Shown: positions 16,371-25,946, counted from the first letter of the stretch. The stretch is DNA of 64,000 bases from Paraeggerthella hominis (GCF_021044775.1 NZ_JAJNOQ010000002.1:124001-188000); one strand, 5' to 3'. The notes: generated by a model not told the origin, from the sequence alone. A program made the numbers and translations.

Positions 16371-18623
16371 TTAAACGCGCACGTTCAAGCGTTTGCACAG
16401 GTATTCGTTCGCAGCCTTTTCCGCCGTGTCGTCAAGCGCCGCAAGGGAGGGGGCGGGAACTTCCGCACGCGAGACGCGGCGCTCGAGCGCCCGAGCCAGC
16501 AAAGCGTCCGCCACCTGCGGATTCTTCGCCAACAGCGGACCGTGAAGGTACGTTCCCACCACGTTTTTGTACAGCACGCCGTCCTGCTTGTCGTCGTCGT
16601 TGTTGCCATGGCCCACCGAGGAAACCACGCGCCCGAAAGCCTGAACGCCGGCGCCAAGACGCGTGCGACCGGCATGGTTCTCGTACCCCACCACCGGCAT
16701 CTGCGCCAAAGGCGAGTCCAGCACGATGTTGTCGATCAGCCGGTCAGCGGATCCCGCCGCGCGCTCGGTGGTCATGTCGACGATGCCCAGGCCCTCGACC
16801 ACCTCGTCGCCCAGCAGCCATTCCTTGCCGAGAATCTGATAGCCGCCGCAAATAGCCAGCAACACGCCGTCGTCCTCGACGAAGGCGCGCAGCTCATCGC
16901 GCATGCGCATGAGCTCGGTGGAAGCCAAGCGCTGCTCGCGATCGGGCCCGCCGCCCAAGAACACCAAGTCGACGTCCGCCAGATCGACGGACTGCCCGTG
17001 GTTCACGCGCTTGACCTCCACGGCAACGCCTCGGTCGCGAAGGCGGCGTTCCAGAATGCGCACGTTGCCGCCGTCGCCGTACAGGTTGAGCAGGTCGGGG
17101 AACAGGTGCGCGATAACAAGCGGGGCCTCGGAATCCGACGGGTCGGCGGCAGGGGGCACCTGCGAAGCCGAGGGCGCGCTCGCAGCAGCAACAGGCGCCT
17201 GCGAAGCGTCGGATGCGTCCGCAGCAGCGAGCGTGCCCGAAGCGCCCGGCGCGCCTGCCGACGGCGCGGTTTCAGCAGCGGCCAGCGCGTCCATGTCGGC
17301 ATGAACGGGAGGAAGCGCCGTGTAGTTTGCAATAAGGTACGCCTTGACCTCGGCAGGCACGTTGGACAAACGCCCGAACAGGTCGTGAGCGTCGTCGATC
17401 AGCTGCGCGTCAAGTCCGGCATACTTCAAGCGAACCTGCAGGTCGTTGCGGCGAATGCCGCCCGCGAACACCAGCAAGTCGCGCTCGGCGGCAAGCTCCT
17501 CGAAATCAATGTCCCACAGCCACGAAATGTCGCGACCGTCGCCTTCTTTATCGTTGACGAAGAACGCCACGGCCTTGGGTCCTTCGTCCTGCAAGATGAT
17601 CTTGAGGTTCTGGTTGAACCCGGTCGGGTTCTTTGCCAGGTTGAGCAGCGCCGACCGACCGGCAATCTCGTACGATTGCAAACGCCCGTTCTGCGGGTCG
17701 AACGCATCGATAGCCTGCTGAAGCGCGTCGTTCGAGCAGCCGAGCAGGCTTGCGGCAACACCCACCGCCGCCAGGTTGTACACCATGTACGCGCCGCTGA
17801 ACGGAGCGCGCACCGAAAACGCGCCCGCGTTTGCGGCAACACCCTGCTGGGGCTTTCCCAGCTGAAATGACAAGCCGTCCGTGCTCAAGCGCACGTCCTC
17901 GGCGGCAAAATCAAGGCTTGCACGAGAGAAACCGCAGGTCGGACAATGAAAATCTCCCAGCTGGCCATACTGGCGAAACGCATATTCAAACATCGACGAG
18001 CAACGCTGGCACATAGTGGCGTCGGCCACCGTGTTCTGAGGCAAGCCCATATCCTGAGCAACGCCGAACGCGATGGACCGGTTTTCCGCACGCTCGGCAA
18101 TCATCGCGCACAACGGATCGTCGGCGTTGTAGACCAGCACCGTGTCGGGCGACGAAGCCAGCGCGCCCACGATGCTGTCCTGGATGCGGTCGATCTCCCC
18201 CACACGATCCAGCTGATCGCGGAACAGGTTGAGCAGAACAACGTAGTTCGCCTTCAGATGCGGCAGGATCTTCGCCAGCCACAGCTCGTCGGTTTCGAAC
18301 ACGCCCCAATCGGACGGGCCCGCATGCAGCAGCGCCGTGGCCACGCCCGAATCCAGGTTCGCTCCGGTCCGGTTGCACACCACGCGCTGGCCCGCCTGCT
18401 CCAGCACATCGGCAAGCAGGTTCGTGACCGTGGTCTTCCCGTTCGTACCGACCACCGCAACCGAGCCCTTGGCCAGCTTCGGCGTCAGATCGGCGATGAT
18501 GCGCGGATCGACGTACAGCGCGATCTTCCCGGGAAAGTTGGCGGCAGGGCGATGAAACACGTTCTTCAGTCCCCACGTGGAGACGGCGCTCACGGCGCGT
18601 GCGGCGGCGAACTGCAAACCCAT
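16371..18623 (-). CDS. Fused lipid II isoglutaminyl synthase (MurT-GatD)
   Basis: A 750-residue protein combining both subunits of the enzyme that amidates the D-glutamate of lipid II. Residues about 1-455 are MurT: the Mur ligase ATP site VGTNGKTTVTNLL, a four-cysteine zinc ribbon (CQRC and CPTC) inserted in the central domain, and the MurT C-terminal domain. An Ala/Pro/Ser-rich linker of about 55 residues leads to GatD (about 520-750), a class I glutamine amidotransferase with nucleophile Cys in LLAICGGYQILG and His in TYLHGPLL. In most bacteria these are two adjacent genes. There is no stop or frame change between the halves. The start at 18623 (MGLQFAAARA) has a GAAGGA ribosome site; the longer frame adds unrelated sequence. 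Confidence 0.9.
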   Translation of the reverse strand: MGLQFAAARAVSAVSTWGLKNVFHRPAANFPGKIALYVDPRIIADLTPKLAKGSVAVVGTNGKTTVTNLLADVLEQAGQRVVCNRTGANLDSGVATALLHAGPSDWGVFETDELWLAKILPHLKANYVVLLNLFRDQLDRVGEIDRIQDSIVGALASSPDTVLVYNADDPLCAMIAERAENRSIAFGVAQDMGLPQNTVADATMCQRCSSMFEYAFRQYGQLGDFHCPTCGFSRASLDFAAEDVRLSTDGLSFQLGKPQQGVAANAGAFSVRAPFSGAYMVYNLAAVGVAASLLGCSNDALQQAIDAFDPQNGRLQSYEIAGRSALLNLAKNPTGFNQNLKIILQDEGPKAVAFFVNDKEGDGRDISWLWDIDFEELAAERDLLVFAGGIRRNDLQVRLKYAGLDAQLIDDAHDLFGRLSNVPAEVKAYLIANYTALPPVHADMDALAAAETAPSAGAPGASGTLAAADASDASQAPVAAASAPSASQVPPAADPSDSEAPLVIAHLFPDLLNLYGDGGNVRILERRLRDRGVAVEVKRVNHGQSVDLADVDLVFLGGGPDREQRLASTELMRMRDELRAFVEDDGVLLAICGGYQILGKEWLLGDEVVEGLGIVDMTTERAAGSADRLIDNIVLDSPLAQMPVVGYENHAGRTRLGAGVQAFGRVVSSVGHGNNDDDKQDGVLYKNVVGTYLHGPLLAKNPQVADALLARALERRVSRAEVPAPSLAALDDTAEKAANEYLCKRLNVRV

Positions 18624-18946
18624 AAAGTGTCCTTCGTCTTGTAGTACGTGTAGTACGGCTTCAATGCGATCAGTATACCCGTTCGGTTGTCGCGCACGAA
18701 CGCGCCCCGTGCCCGCAAGGCACGCCCCTCCATACAATCATCAGGTTGCGCCCGCGCGCCAACCGAAGCGCAGCATCCTCAGACAGCCTAAGAGGGAACG
18801 TGCGCCGCGCGGAAGGAAAACCAACGGCAGACGTCGGGCGGACGCCGGCGTCATGCAGCCCGCTGCCCGCCATTCGACGCATATTGACGGACAGGCCGCT
18901 GGAAAAGTGCGGCCTCGATTGCCGCTTCGGGCGTACAATAATCCGC
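18624..18946. other. Divergent intergenic region
   Basis: About 320 bases between the MurT-GatD start and the permease start. On the minus strand TATACT near 18678 is a candidate -10 for the MurT-GatD gene. On the plus strand TACAAT at 18934-18939 lies seven bases before the permease ATG. No gene is supported. Confidence 0.45.
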
Positions 18947-20221
18947 ATGGACACAAATCAGATCATAGCCATCGTCATATTCGTGGTTGTCATGCTGGCG
19001 ATCATGACCGAAAAGCTGCATCGGTCGCTCGCGGCCATCGTGGGCGCCATGGTGGTGCTCGCGCTGCACGTAATGCCGTTCGACGCAGCCATGGAGCACA
19101 TCGACTTCAACACGCTGGGCGTGCTGCTGGGCATGATGCTGTTCGTGTCGGTGGTGAAACTGTCGGGCGTGTTCGAGTACCTGGCCATCAAGAGCGCGCG
19201 CATCGCACGGGGCGACCCCTGGAAGATCATGCTTTTGTTCGTGCTGCTCACCGCCGTTTTATCTGCGTTTTTGGACAACGTGACCACCGTGCTGCTCATC
19301 GGGCCCATGACCCTGACCGTATGCCGCCTGCTCGACATCAACCCCATCCCGTTCTTCATGACCGAGATCATGGCGTCGAACATCGGCGGAACCGCCACGC
19401 TCATCGGCGACCCCCCGAACATCATGATCGGATCGGCCGCAGGATTCACGTTCCTCGACTTCATCATGATGGATGCCCCCGCCGTCGTGGTCATCCTGGC
19501 CGCGATTTTGATAGTGTTCTACTTCATGTACGGACGGTCCATGAAAGTCAACGACGAAGAACGCGCCCGCGTCATGGAGCTTGACGAGCGCACGTACATC
19601 AAAGACGCGCGCCTGCTCAAGTTGAGCGTTGTCATGACCGGCGTCGTAGTCGTCGGATTCATGGGGCACGGAGCGCTAGGGCTGGAATCGAGCATCATCG
19701 CGCTCGGCGTGGCCGGCATCACCATCCTGCTATCGGGCACGAGCATCGAAGACGCGCTCTCGCAGGTGGAATGGACCACGCTTTCGTTCTTCGCCGGACT
19801 GTTCGTCATTGTTGGAGCGCTGGCGGAAACCGGCGTCATCGGCATGCTGGCGAACGGGCTGGTGGACATGACCGGGGGCAACGTGTTCGTAACCATGCTG
19901 GTGCTGCTGATAGGATCGGCGGTCATCTCCAGCTTCCTGGACAACATACCCTTCGTAGCCACCATGATCCCCATCTTGCTGACCATGGAAGCGTCGGGCA
20001 TGGACGTAACGCCTTTGTGGTGGGCCGTCTCCCTGGGTGCGTGCCTGGGTGGCAACGGCACCCTTATCGGAGCCAGCGCGAACGTAGTGCTGTCCGACAT
20101 CAGCAAGAAGTTCGGCTACGAGATCACGTTCATGGGCTTCTTCAAAACGGCCTTCCCCATCATGCTGCTCACGGTGCTGATGGCGGGCGTGTACCTGGTG
20201 CTGAGGTTCCCGGCCGCGTAG
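18947..20221 (+). CDS. ArsB/NhaD-type permease
   Basis: A 424-residue membrane protein of the ArsB/NhaD/citrate permease (ion transporter) superfamily with about 11 helices arranged in two related halves. Paired re-entrant motifs are visible: LSAFLDNVTTVLLIGPM with GGTATLIGDPPNIMIG in the first half, and SSFLDNIPFVATMIP with GGNGTLIGASANVV in the second. These are the family's ion/substrate sites. Substrate may be sodium/proton, arsenite or a carboxylate; there is no ars gene nearby. TACAAT ends seven bases before the ATG without a ribosome site, suggesting leaderless translation. Confidence 0.85.
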   Translation: MDTNQIIAIVIFVVVMLAIMTEKLHRSLAAIVGAMVVLALHVMPFDAAMEHIDFNTLGVLLGMMLFVSVVKLSGVFEYLAIKSARIARGDPWKIMLLFVLLTAVLSAFLDNVTTVLLIGPMTLTVCRLLDINPIPFFMTEIMASNIGGTATLIGDPPNIMIGSAAGFTFLDFIMMDAPAVVVILAAILIVFYFMYGRSMKVNDEERARVMELDERTYIKDARLLKLSVVMTGVVVVGFMGHGALGLESSIIALGVAGITILLSGTSIEDALSQVEWTTLSFFAGLFVIVGALAETGVIGMLANGLVDMTGGNVFVTMLVLLIGSAVISSFLDNIPFVATMIPILLTMEASGMDVTPLWWAVSLGACLGGNGTLIGASANVVLSDISKKFGYEITFMGFFKTAFPIMLLTVLMAGVYLVLRFPAA

Positions 20222-20300
20222 GCGAAGCGGTCGCGCATGCTGCGTGAGCCGACGACGGCATGCGGCGACGCGCGCGTTCCGATGCGACGCGAGCCTACGA

Positions 20301-20822
20301 TCAGGCCAGTTCCTTCTCGAACGCAATGCGCAGGTCGCCCTGTTCGGCGCCTTCGGCCAAACGAATCTCGCCGCAATACCGAAAGCCCGCCTTCTCAAGC
20401 GCACGCCGCATCGGAACGTTTTCGGGGTGCGTGTCGATGCGCACGGAAGCCATGTTGGCGCGGCAGGCAAGGTCGAACGCATACTGGAACATCGCGCCCG
20501 CCACGCCCTTTCCCTTGCTTTCGTCCGCCACGCACACGCGATGCAGCGCCACGTAGCGCGCATCGTCGCCGGTCAACCACGCGCCGTCGATGACGGCATA
20601 CGAAGGATCGGGGCCCTCTTTGTAGGCAAAGATCCCCTGCACCGAACCGTCTTCCATGGCAAGATACGTGCAGCCGTCCGCTATGTCCTGCACCCACGTT
20701 TCGCGACAGGGGTACCCGTTTTGCCACTGATTCACGTCCAAACCCCGAAGCTGACGCTTCGCCTGGTCGGTTATGTCGCACATGCGATCAAGGTGCTCAG
20801 CTGTTGCAATGACGAATTCCAC
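20301..20822 (-). CDS. GNAT-family N-acetyltransferase
   Basis: A 173-residue GNAT enzyme. The acetyl-CoA-binding motif A is in VCVADESKGKGVAGAMFQYA, followed by the motif B region around NMASVRIDTHPENVPMRRAL and ALEKAGFRYCGEIRLAEG. The start is a GTG at 20822 with an AGGAGG ribosome site eight bases upstream; the open frame continues without any other good start. It lies 86 bases after the cheW-like gene and could share its transcript. The acceptor substrate is unknown. Confidence 0.85.
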   Translation of the reverse strand: MEFVIATAEHLDRMCDITDQAKRQLRGLDVNQWQNGYPCRETWVQDIADGCTYLAMEDGSVQGIFAYKEGPDPSYAVIDGAWLTGDDARYVALHRVCVADESKGKGVAGAMFQYAFDLACRANMASVRIDTHPENVPMRRALEKAGFRYCGEIRLAEGAEQGDLRIAFEKELA

Positions 20823-20908
20823 GAACAACCTCCTGCGAGTTCGTAAGCCAAAACGAGCGATCAACGCTGCCCAGTATACCGCCTCGCAAGCGCCGACAAT
20901 CCGCGCGA

Positions 20909-21361
20909 TCAGCCAACAGCAAGCAGCGAGGAAACCATGGCGTCGACGTCCAGCAGCGACAAGGGAGCGCGGGCGGCATCTTGCAAGGATTCCGTCTTCA
21001 ACGGCGCATGATCCAGCTCGTTCAAGTCGATCACGTAGGGATCGCCCGAAAAGCGCAGCCCCAACAAGCAATCATTGCTGCGCACGATCACGATTTGAGA
21101 CGATGACTCGCTGACGCATGCCTCAACATCGAGCACCGGCACAAGTTCGTAGCCTTGCGAGAGCACGCCGCTAAACTCCTTAGGAAGAAACGCCAACGAC
21201 TTCATCTTGCCCGACGACACCACTTCCTCAATAGAGGAGAACGCAATGGCGATGTTGCCGTTTGCGACGGGAACGACAAGCGCGTTCGAGCGATGCGCCT
21301 CCCGCTGGCCGCCGCCTATCAGTTCCTCTATCCACCGTAAGCGCTGCTCAACGTCACGCAT
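20909..21361 (-). CDS. CheW-like adaptor
   Basis: A 150-residue single CheW domain. Recognisable parts are LVVPVANGNIAIAFSSIEEV, the loop around FSGVLSQGYELVPVLDVEAC and a second beta subdomain ending near residue 120. CheW couples chemoreceptors to CheA in signalling arrays. It overlaps the end of the CheA-like gene by eight bases, so the two are probably made together. Confidence 0.85.
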   Translation of the reverse strand: MRDVEQRLRWIEELIGGGQREAHRSNALVVPVANGNIAIAFSSIEEVVSSGKMKSLAFLPKEFSGVLSQGYELVPVLDVEACVSESSSQIVIVRSNDCLLGLRFSGDPYVIDLNELDHAPLKTESLQDAARAPLSLLDVDAMVSSLLAVG

Positions 21362-22931
21362 GGGAACCCTCTTCCTTGAACGCTGCGTTCAACAGATGAC
21401 GGATGCTCACGACCGCGCAAGGATCCCCGTTCTTCAGAAGCGCATAGCCGAAGCACCCGGCCTTGCGCAAGGACCCCCGATCGAGCAACTGCGGCAGCCG
21501 GCTTACGGAAATCCGCTCGTAGCCAACTACGGCGTCCACCACAAGGCAACGCCGCTCTCCCAGCTCTTCCAAAAACAGAACGAGCAGAGGATCCTCCGCC
21601 TTCAAAGGCGAGCCCGAACTCGCTCCGTTTATGAGCTTCGAGCGATTCCCGTCCTCTCCCACGTAAAACGCGGCGCGAACCCGCTGGGGCGTTGCCGCCT
21701 GAGGCTCTTGTGCGCTTTGGCTATCAGGCTCGATCCAGTTTGCATGATACGCTTCAAAGCGATCGATGCGTTGCGCGGGAAGCGCGAACGTCATTGAACC
21801 CGTGCGCAAAAGCGCTGCTTCCATAATGGTGAACGGCACGGGAATGTGCAGCACGATCTCAAGCGTGCTGCGATCGGTATTGCGCACCTCGCCGCGACCG
21901 CCCACGTGCTGCAAAAGCGATGCAACTTCGTTGAATTGGGAAAACATGCCTGCAACAGGAGTTTTGGAAGCAGCGGCAAACCCAGGGACCAAAAGGAGGG
22001 CGCCCAGTTCTTCTTCGGTATACGCCTCAAGCGGGCGCGTTAGCAGCCCGTGTTTCGCAGCATGTTGCCCAACGTCGTGCGAATTGAACGGCATGCCGTC
22101 GTGCTCGATGCGGCACACCACGTCCGATCCATCGGCCTCCAATCGCAAGCGCAGCAGAGCGCGCGCAGGCTTTCCCGCGGCAATGCGATGTTCGGGCTGC
22201 TCGATCCCGTCGCGAAGACACAACCGCACCAGACGCTTGATTATCTCCTCCATTGAAGCGAGCACCGACCGATCGAGAACCATGTGGCCGTCGGCAATGT
22301 CCAGGTCGACAAGCACGCCAAAACGCCGGCTGCAATCGGCAACAAGCGCACGCAGCGATGGCGCTATGCGATCGAACCGTTCGATACGCGACCGCGCAAC
22401 GGCCGTGCGCAGCTCGTCCACCACCTTCGTATGCGAGAGCACGATGCTGTTCAGCTCATGGTCTTGCGGCATGCTCTCGGCATGCTCGCGCAACTTGCGA
22501 TGCACCTCTTCGAACTGCGCCAACACGTTGACAAGCTGGCTCCCGCGCCCGTTCAGGTGATTTTCGTCCGCAAACGAATACGGCAGCGCAGACGCGGCTC
22601 CCCCCAAGTCTCCAGACGCAATGCTTTCCTTCTTGTATGCAGGAATAGCGCTTTCATCAGCAACGATGGTGCATCTATCTACAAAGAACGACCCTTTGAT
22701 GGTCAGCAAAACCTGTTCGGGAACAGAAGAGGTGAAGCGAATGAACAGCCCGTGGTCACGCAGGTACGTAATGGTGGATCGATCGCTTTTAACTGCGCGG
22801 GGATGGCACGACGCCGTTTCGCACAGCGGCACGATACGGCGCATCACAAGCGACGCGCGCGTGTTCTCAAGTCCGCAATTAGGCTTGAAGATAACCTGAA
22901 CGATGAATTCCTCGCGCTTCGCCTGCTTCAT
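21354..22931 (-). CDS. CheA-like protein lacking HPt, ATPase decayed
   Basis: A 525-residue protein with CheA architecture from domain P2 onward. Residues 1-95 look like the P2 response-regulator-docking domain (KPNCGLENTRASLVMRRI). About 125-355 correspond to dimerisation plus GHKL ATPase, and about 365-525 to the CheW-like P5 domain. The phosphorylated HPt domain P1 is absent. The N box normally read as HLVRNAVDHGIE is RLVRLCLRDGIE, losing the metal-binding asparagine; the DDGxG box reads HDGMPF; the GRGVGMD box is gone. ATP binding is therefore unlikely. The protein probably serves as a structural or docking part of an array. It overlaps genes on both sides. Confidence 0.78.
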   Translation of the reverse strand: MKQAKREEFIVQVIFKPNCGLENTRASLVMRRIVPLCETASCHPRAVKSDRSTITYLRDHGLFIRFTSSVPEQVLLTIKGSFFVDRCTIVADESAIPAYKKESIASGDLGGAASALPYSFADENHLNGRGSQLVNVLAQFEEVHRKLREHAESMPQDHELNSIVLSHTKVVDELRTAVARSRIERFDRIAPSLRALVADCSRRFGVLVDLDIADGHMVLDRSVLASMEEIIKRLVRLCLRDGIEQPEHRIAAGKPARALLRLRLEADGSDVVCRIEHDGMPFNSHDVGQHAAKHGLLTRPLEAYTEEELGALLLVPGFAAASKTPVAGMFSQFNEVASLLQHVGGRGEVRNTDRSTLEIVLHIPVPFTIMEAALLRTGSMTFALPAQRIDRFEAYHANWIEPDSQSAQEPQAATPQRVRAAFYVGEDGNRSKLINGASSGSPLKAEDPLLVLFLEELGERRCLVVDAVVGYERISVSRLPQLLDRGSLRKAGCFGYALLKNGDPCAVVSIRHLLNAAFKEEGSHA

Positions 22932-23557
22932 GCTTGCTCACCCGCCACTTCAGACTGAGCGAACGTGCAGCAGTTCTTTCCGGTTTCCTTGCCACGATAC
23001 AACGCGCGGTCTGCACGCGCGAAGTTCTCGGCAAGCGTAAAACTGGAATCGTACGAGCACAGCCCGAACGTAAGCGTGCAGGAGAACTCGCCCATCCCAT
23101 CGTCGATGCGATACGCGGCAACTTCTTCGCGCATGCGATTGCACAGGCGCAGCGCGTCATGGTCGGACGTTGCAAGCATGACGATAAGCAGTTCTTCGCC
23201 GCCCCAGCGAACAACGGGGTGGCTCCCAGCCAAATCATCCAGAATGTCGGCGATGCACACAATGGCGATGTCGCCCGACTGGTGGCCGCGCACGTCGTTG
23301 ATTGCCTTGAAGTCATCTATATCGCAAAGCGCCAGCACCGTGTTCGAATCATGGCTGGACTCCTGCATTTTCTGCTCTAGGTAATCCGTAAGGTAGTGTC
23401 GGCTGAACAGGCCCGTAAGCTGATCACGAAAGGCCAAGCTTCGCATGGCATCGAGCTTGTCCTGCAATACGGCGTTCGCTTCACGCAGCTGAAGGCACTC
23501 GGCACGATCCGATTCCGACGTCGAATCCGACGAAGGCGCAGCAGTCCGCCCGGTCAC
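22928..23557 (-). CDS. GGDEF-domain diguanylate cyclase, array-associated
   Basis: A 209-residue protein: a short N-terminal coiled coil (about 20-42, ECLQLREANAVLQDKLDAM) and a GGDEF domain. The metal site reads CDIDDFKAINDVRGHQSGD and the signature is RWGGEELLIVM, a variant with GGEEL that keeps the catalytic acidic residues. There is no receiver domain and no obvious RxxD inhibitory site. It overlaps the receptor gene by four bases upstream and the CheA-like gene by four bases downstream, so it is an integral member of the operon and the most obvious output module. Confidence 0.88.
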   Translation of the reverse strand: MTGRTAAPSSDSTSESDRAECLQLREANAVLQDKLDAMRSLAFRDQLTGLFSRHYLTDYLEQKMQESSHDSNTVLALCDIDDFKAINDVRGHQSGDIAIVCIADILDDLAGSHPVVRWGGEELLIVMLATSDHDALRLCNRMREEVAAYRIDDGMGEFSCTLTFGLCSYDSSFTLAENFARADRALYRGKETGKNCCTFAQSEVAGEQA

Positions 23558-25131
23558 TTGCCATCACCGTTTGAGCGCTGCGCGGGCTTCTCAAGCGTAA
23601 AGCGATCGATCAGGCGCTTGAGGCCGCGAGCCTGGTCAGCCAGCTCCTCGCCAATCACCGCGCTCTCTTCCGAAGCCGCCGAGTTTTCCTGGATCACGTC
23701 GGACAGGCTGTTCATGCTTTCCTGAATCTGCGACAAAGAATCCAGCTGCTGCGCTGACGCCAATGCGATGGCGGACATCATCTCCTTCACGCCCTCTGTA
23801 GCAGACACAGCGTTATCCATGCTGGTCGACGTCGTCTTAATGAGCGCGCTGCCGTTTTCCACGTTGAGGGTGGCATCGGCGGCGAACTCATCGGCCGCGC
23901 GCGACGCCTCGCTCACCTGCGACGCTAAACGCCGAATTTCCTCGGCAACAATGGCGAATCCGTGGCCGGCCTCGCCCGCGCGCGCCGCCTCAACGGAAGC
24001 ATTGAGCGCAAGAATGTTCGTCTGGAACGAAATATCCTCGATGGTGTTCGCAAGCTGCGAGATATTGCTCGTGCTCACCCTGATGTCTTCGATGATCTTC
24101 ACGGCCTGGGATATCTGACGATTGCTCTGCTCGACGGCATGCAGCACCATGGCGGTGTTTTCGTTGGCCGTAACCACGCTCTTGTTGTTTTCCTCCACCA
24201 CCTGGTTAATGCCCTGCACGCTGGTTGCCAGCTCCTCGATGGCCATGGCTTGTTCGGCGGAACCCTGCGCAACGGTCTGCGAGCCGTCGGCCATTTGCGA
24301 CGAAGAGCGCTCCACCTGATCGGCCGTCTCCTTTAGCCGCTCCACCGTCAGGCGCAGCGTTTCCACCGTCTTGTTCATGGACGCAGCAAGGGAACCCAGC
24401 TCATTACTCGAATCGGCAACGGCACGCACCGTAAGATCGCCTTCCGCCACATGCCGCGCTATGTCTTCGATCTCGACCACCGGTACCGCAATGGCACGAG
24501 TAATGCGACGCCAAAGCACCATCACCAGCGCGATGGCGCAAAGTCCCAGCAGCACGATGATGACCGAAGTTGCGATTTCCACGTAGGTTGTATCCTGCGA
24601 GTACTCAAGAGCTTCCTTTTCGGCGATATCGACGATGCTGTTCGCCAGCGCCACCATGATGTCCTTTTGCGGCGTGTAGCTCTGATCGTACATCTCGTGC
24701 GCCCGCTCGATGTCGCCCGCGCGTATCGCTTCGATAACCTGATCGCGAACAACGATAAGGCTTTCGCTTGTCAGGGCGAACTGCGTCAGAACATCCACGT
24801 CGGTTTTGAAATTGCTGGCAACAACGTTGTACTCGGCTTCGCGCACGATTGCCAGCTGCTCGATGTCGGAGACAAGCTGCGTTCTTTCGGCGGGGTCATC
24901 CGTCAGAATGCACTGCCTCAGCGAAGCAGACGTTTGCTCGATGGTGTTGCGCAGCAAGATGGCGCTTTTCGACACCTGATACGGACGCTCGTAAAACTCC
25001 GTGGTCATCACTGAATTCTGATGAACGCCGAAGATAGCCACGCAAATAGAAACCACGAACAGCACGATGATCGTGAGGTAGGAAACCATGAGACTGCGGC
25101 TAATGCTCGCGTTTTTAAATGACAGGTTCAT
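23554..25131 (-). CDS. Methyl-accepting chemotaxis protein
   Basis: A 525-residue chemoreceptor. It has an N-terminal membrane helix (about 15-37), an extracytoplasmic helical region of about 150 residues resembling a four-helix-bundle ligand domain, a second membrane helix (about 187-208), a HAMP domain, and a long signalling hairpin. The conserved tip FQTNILALNASVEAARAGEA is intact, with VAEEIRRLA following. It is the sensor of this operon. No ligand can be proposed. Gln/Glu-rich heptads suited to methylation by the adjacent CheR are present. Confidence 0.93.
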   Translation of the reverse strand: MNLSFKNASISRSLMVSYLTIIVLFVVSICVAIFGVHQNSVMTTEFYERPYQVSKSAILLRNTIEQTSASLRQCILTDDPAERTQLVSDIEQLAIVREAEYNVVASNFKTDVDVLTQFALTSESLIVVRDQVIEAIRAGDIERAHEMYDQSYTPQKDIMVALANSIVDIAEKEALEYSQDTTYVEIATSVIIVLLGLCAIALVMVLWRRITRAIAVPVVEIEDIARHVAEGDLTVRAVADSSNELGSLAASMNKTVETLRLTVERLKETADQVERSSSQMADGSQTVAQGSAEQAMAIEELATSVQGINQVVEENNKSVVTANENTAMVLHAVEQSNRQISQAVKIIEDIRVSTSNISQLANTIEDISFQTNILALNASVEAARAGEAGHGFAIVAEEIRRLASQVSEASRAADEFAADATLNVENGSALIKTTSTSMDNAVSATEGVKEMMSAIALASAQQLDSLSQIQESMNSLSDVIQENSAASEESAVIGEELADQARGLKRLIDRFTLEKPAQRSNGDGK

Positions 25132-25946
25132 AAGGCGGTCGCTTCCGGTCGCTTTTGATATACCGAATCTTTCCTGTAGTCGAATCTTGCTCGGTCACGG
25201 AGTATTTCCGCGTGGCCGAGAATAAGGTAACCCGAAACGGCTAAATGGCGATACAAGTTGTCAAGCACCTGCTCACGAGTGCGTTCGTCAAAATAAATAA
25301 TAACATTACGGCATATAATAAGGTCGTAGCGGCGACGCAGCGCCTCAGGATTGCAAAGATTCGCCTGCGCGAACGCTACGCGGCGGCGAATCGGGGCGGT
25401 TACCGTATAGGTTTCCCCGGTGCGCGTGAAGTAGTCCGAAAGCCAGTGCGGCGGAACCTTTTCCACATGCATAGGGTGATACACCGCTTGGCGGGCTTTC
25501 GCGATGGCCGCGCTTGAAACGTCGATGCCCGTAATGCGCACTGGGGGAATAGCGTGATCGCGGCTATAGTCCTCTACGATCATAGACGCGGTATAGCACT
25601 CTTCGCCCGTGGAACAGCCGGCGCATAGTATGTTCCAGGTACGACGCGGCCGAGAACGTTCCAGTTCAGGAAGCGCGACGGTACGCAAAAAATCGAACTG
25701 CTCCCGCCCGCGCAGAAAATACGTGTAGTGCGTCGTGGCAAGATCGATGAAGCGATTCGTTATCTCGGGATCGGCGCCCCGCTCCACCATATCGAAGTAG
25801 GACGAAAACGAGGCGCACCCCAGACGTTCCCGTTCGTGCGAGAGCCGACATTCAAGCAGCACGCGTTTGGACTGCATATTCAGCCCGAGCGTGCGGGATA
25901 AATACGTGCAGATTCTATCGAACTCTCTGTCGGTTAAGTGATCCAA
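25128..25946 (-). CDS. CheR-type protein-glutamate methyltransferase
   Basis: A 272-residue CheR: N-terminal helical domain (about 1-75), then a SAM-binding domain with NILCAGCSTGEECYTASM, GIDVSSAAIAKARQAVY, the ICRNVIIYFD box and LILGHAE. It should methylate receptor glutamates. A TTG start is used because an in-frame stop lies four codons upstream and a later ATG would remove the N-terminal domain. The stop overlaps the receptor start as ATGA. No CheB methylesterase is encoded nearby. Confidence 0.9.
   Translation of the reverse strand: MDHLTDREFDRICTYLSRTLGLNMQSKRVLLECRLSHERERLGCASFSSYFDMVERGADPEITNRFIDLATTHYTYFLRGREQFDFLRTVALPELERSRPRRTWNILCAGCSTGEECYTASMIVEDYSRDHAIPPVRITGIDVSSAAIAKARQAVYHPMHVEKVPPHWLSDYFTRTGETYTVTAPIRRRVAFAQANLCNPEALRRRYDLIICRNVIIYFDERTREQVLDNLYRHLAVSGYLILGHAEILRDRARFDYRKDSVYQKRPEATAL

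Noticed and set aside
16257..17870. Plus-strand frame opposite the MurT-GatD gene
   Set aside because: Antisense shadow; the real gene has P-loop, zinc ribbon and amidotransferase motifs.
23554..25131. Flagellar chemotaxis interpretation of the che-like operon
   Set aside because: No cheY, cheB or flagellar gene is present, and the CheA-like protein lacks the parts needed for phosphorelay.
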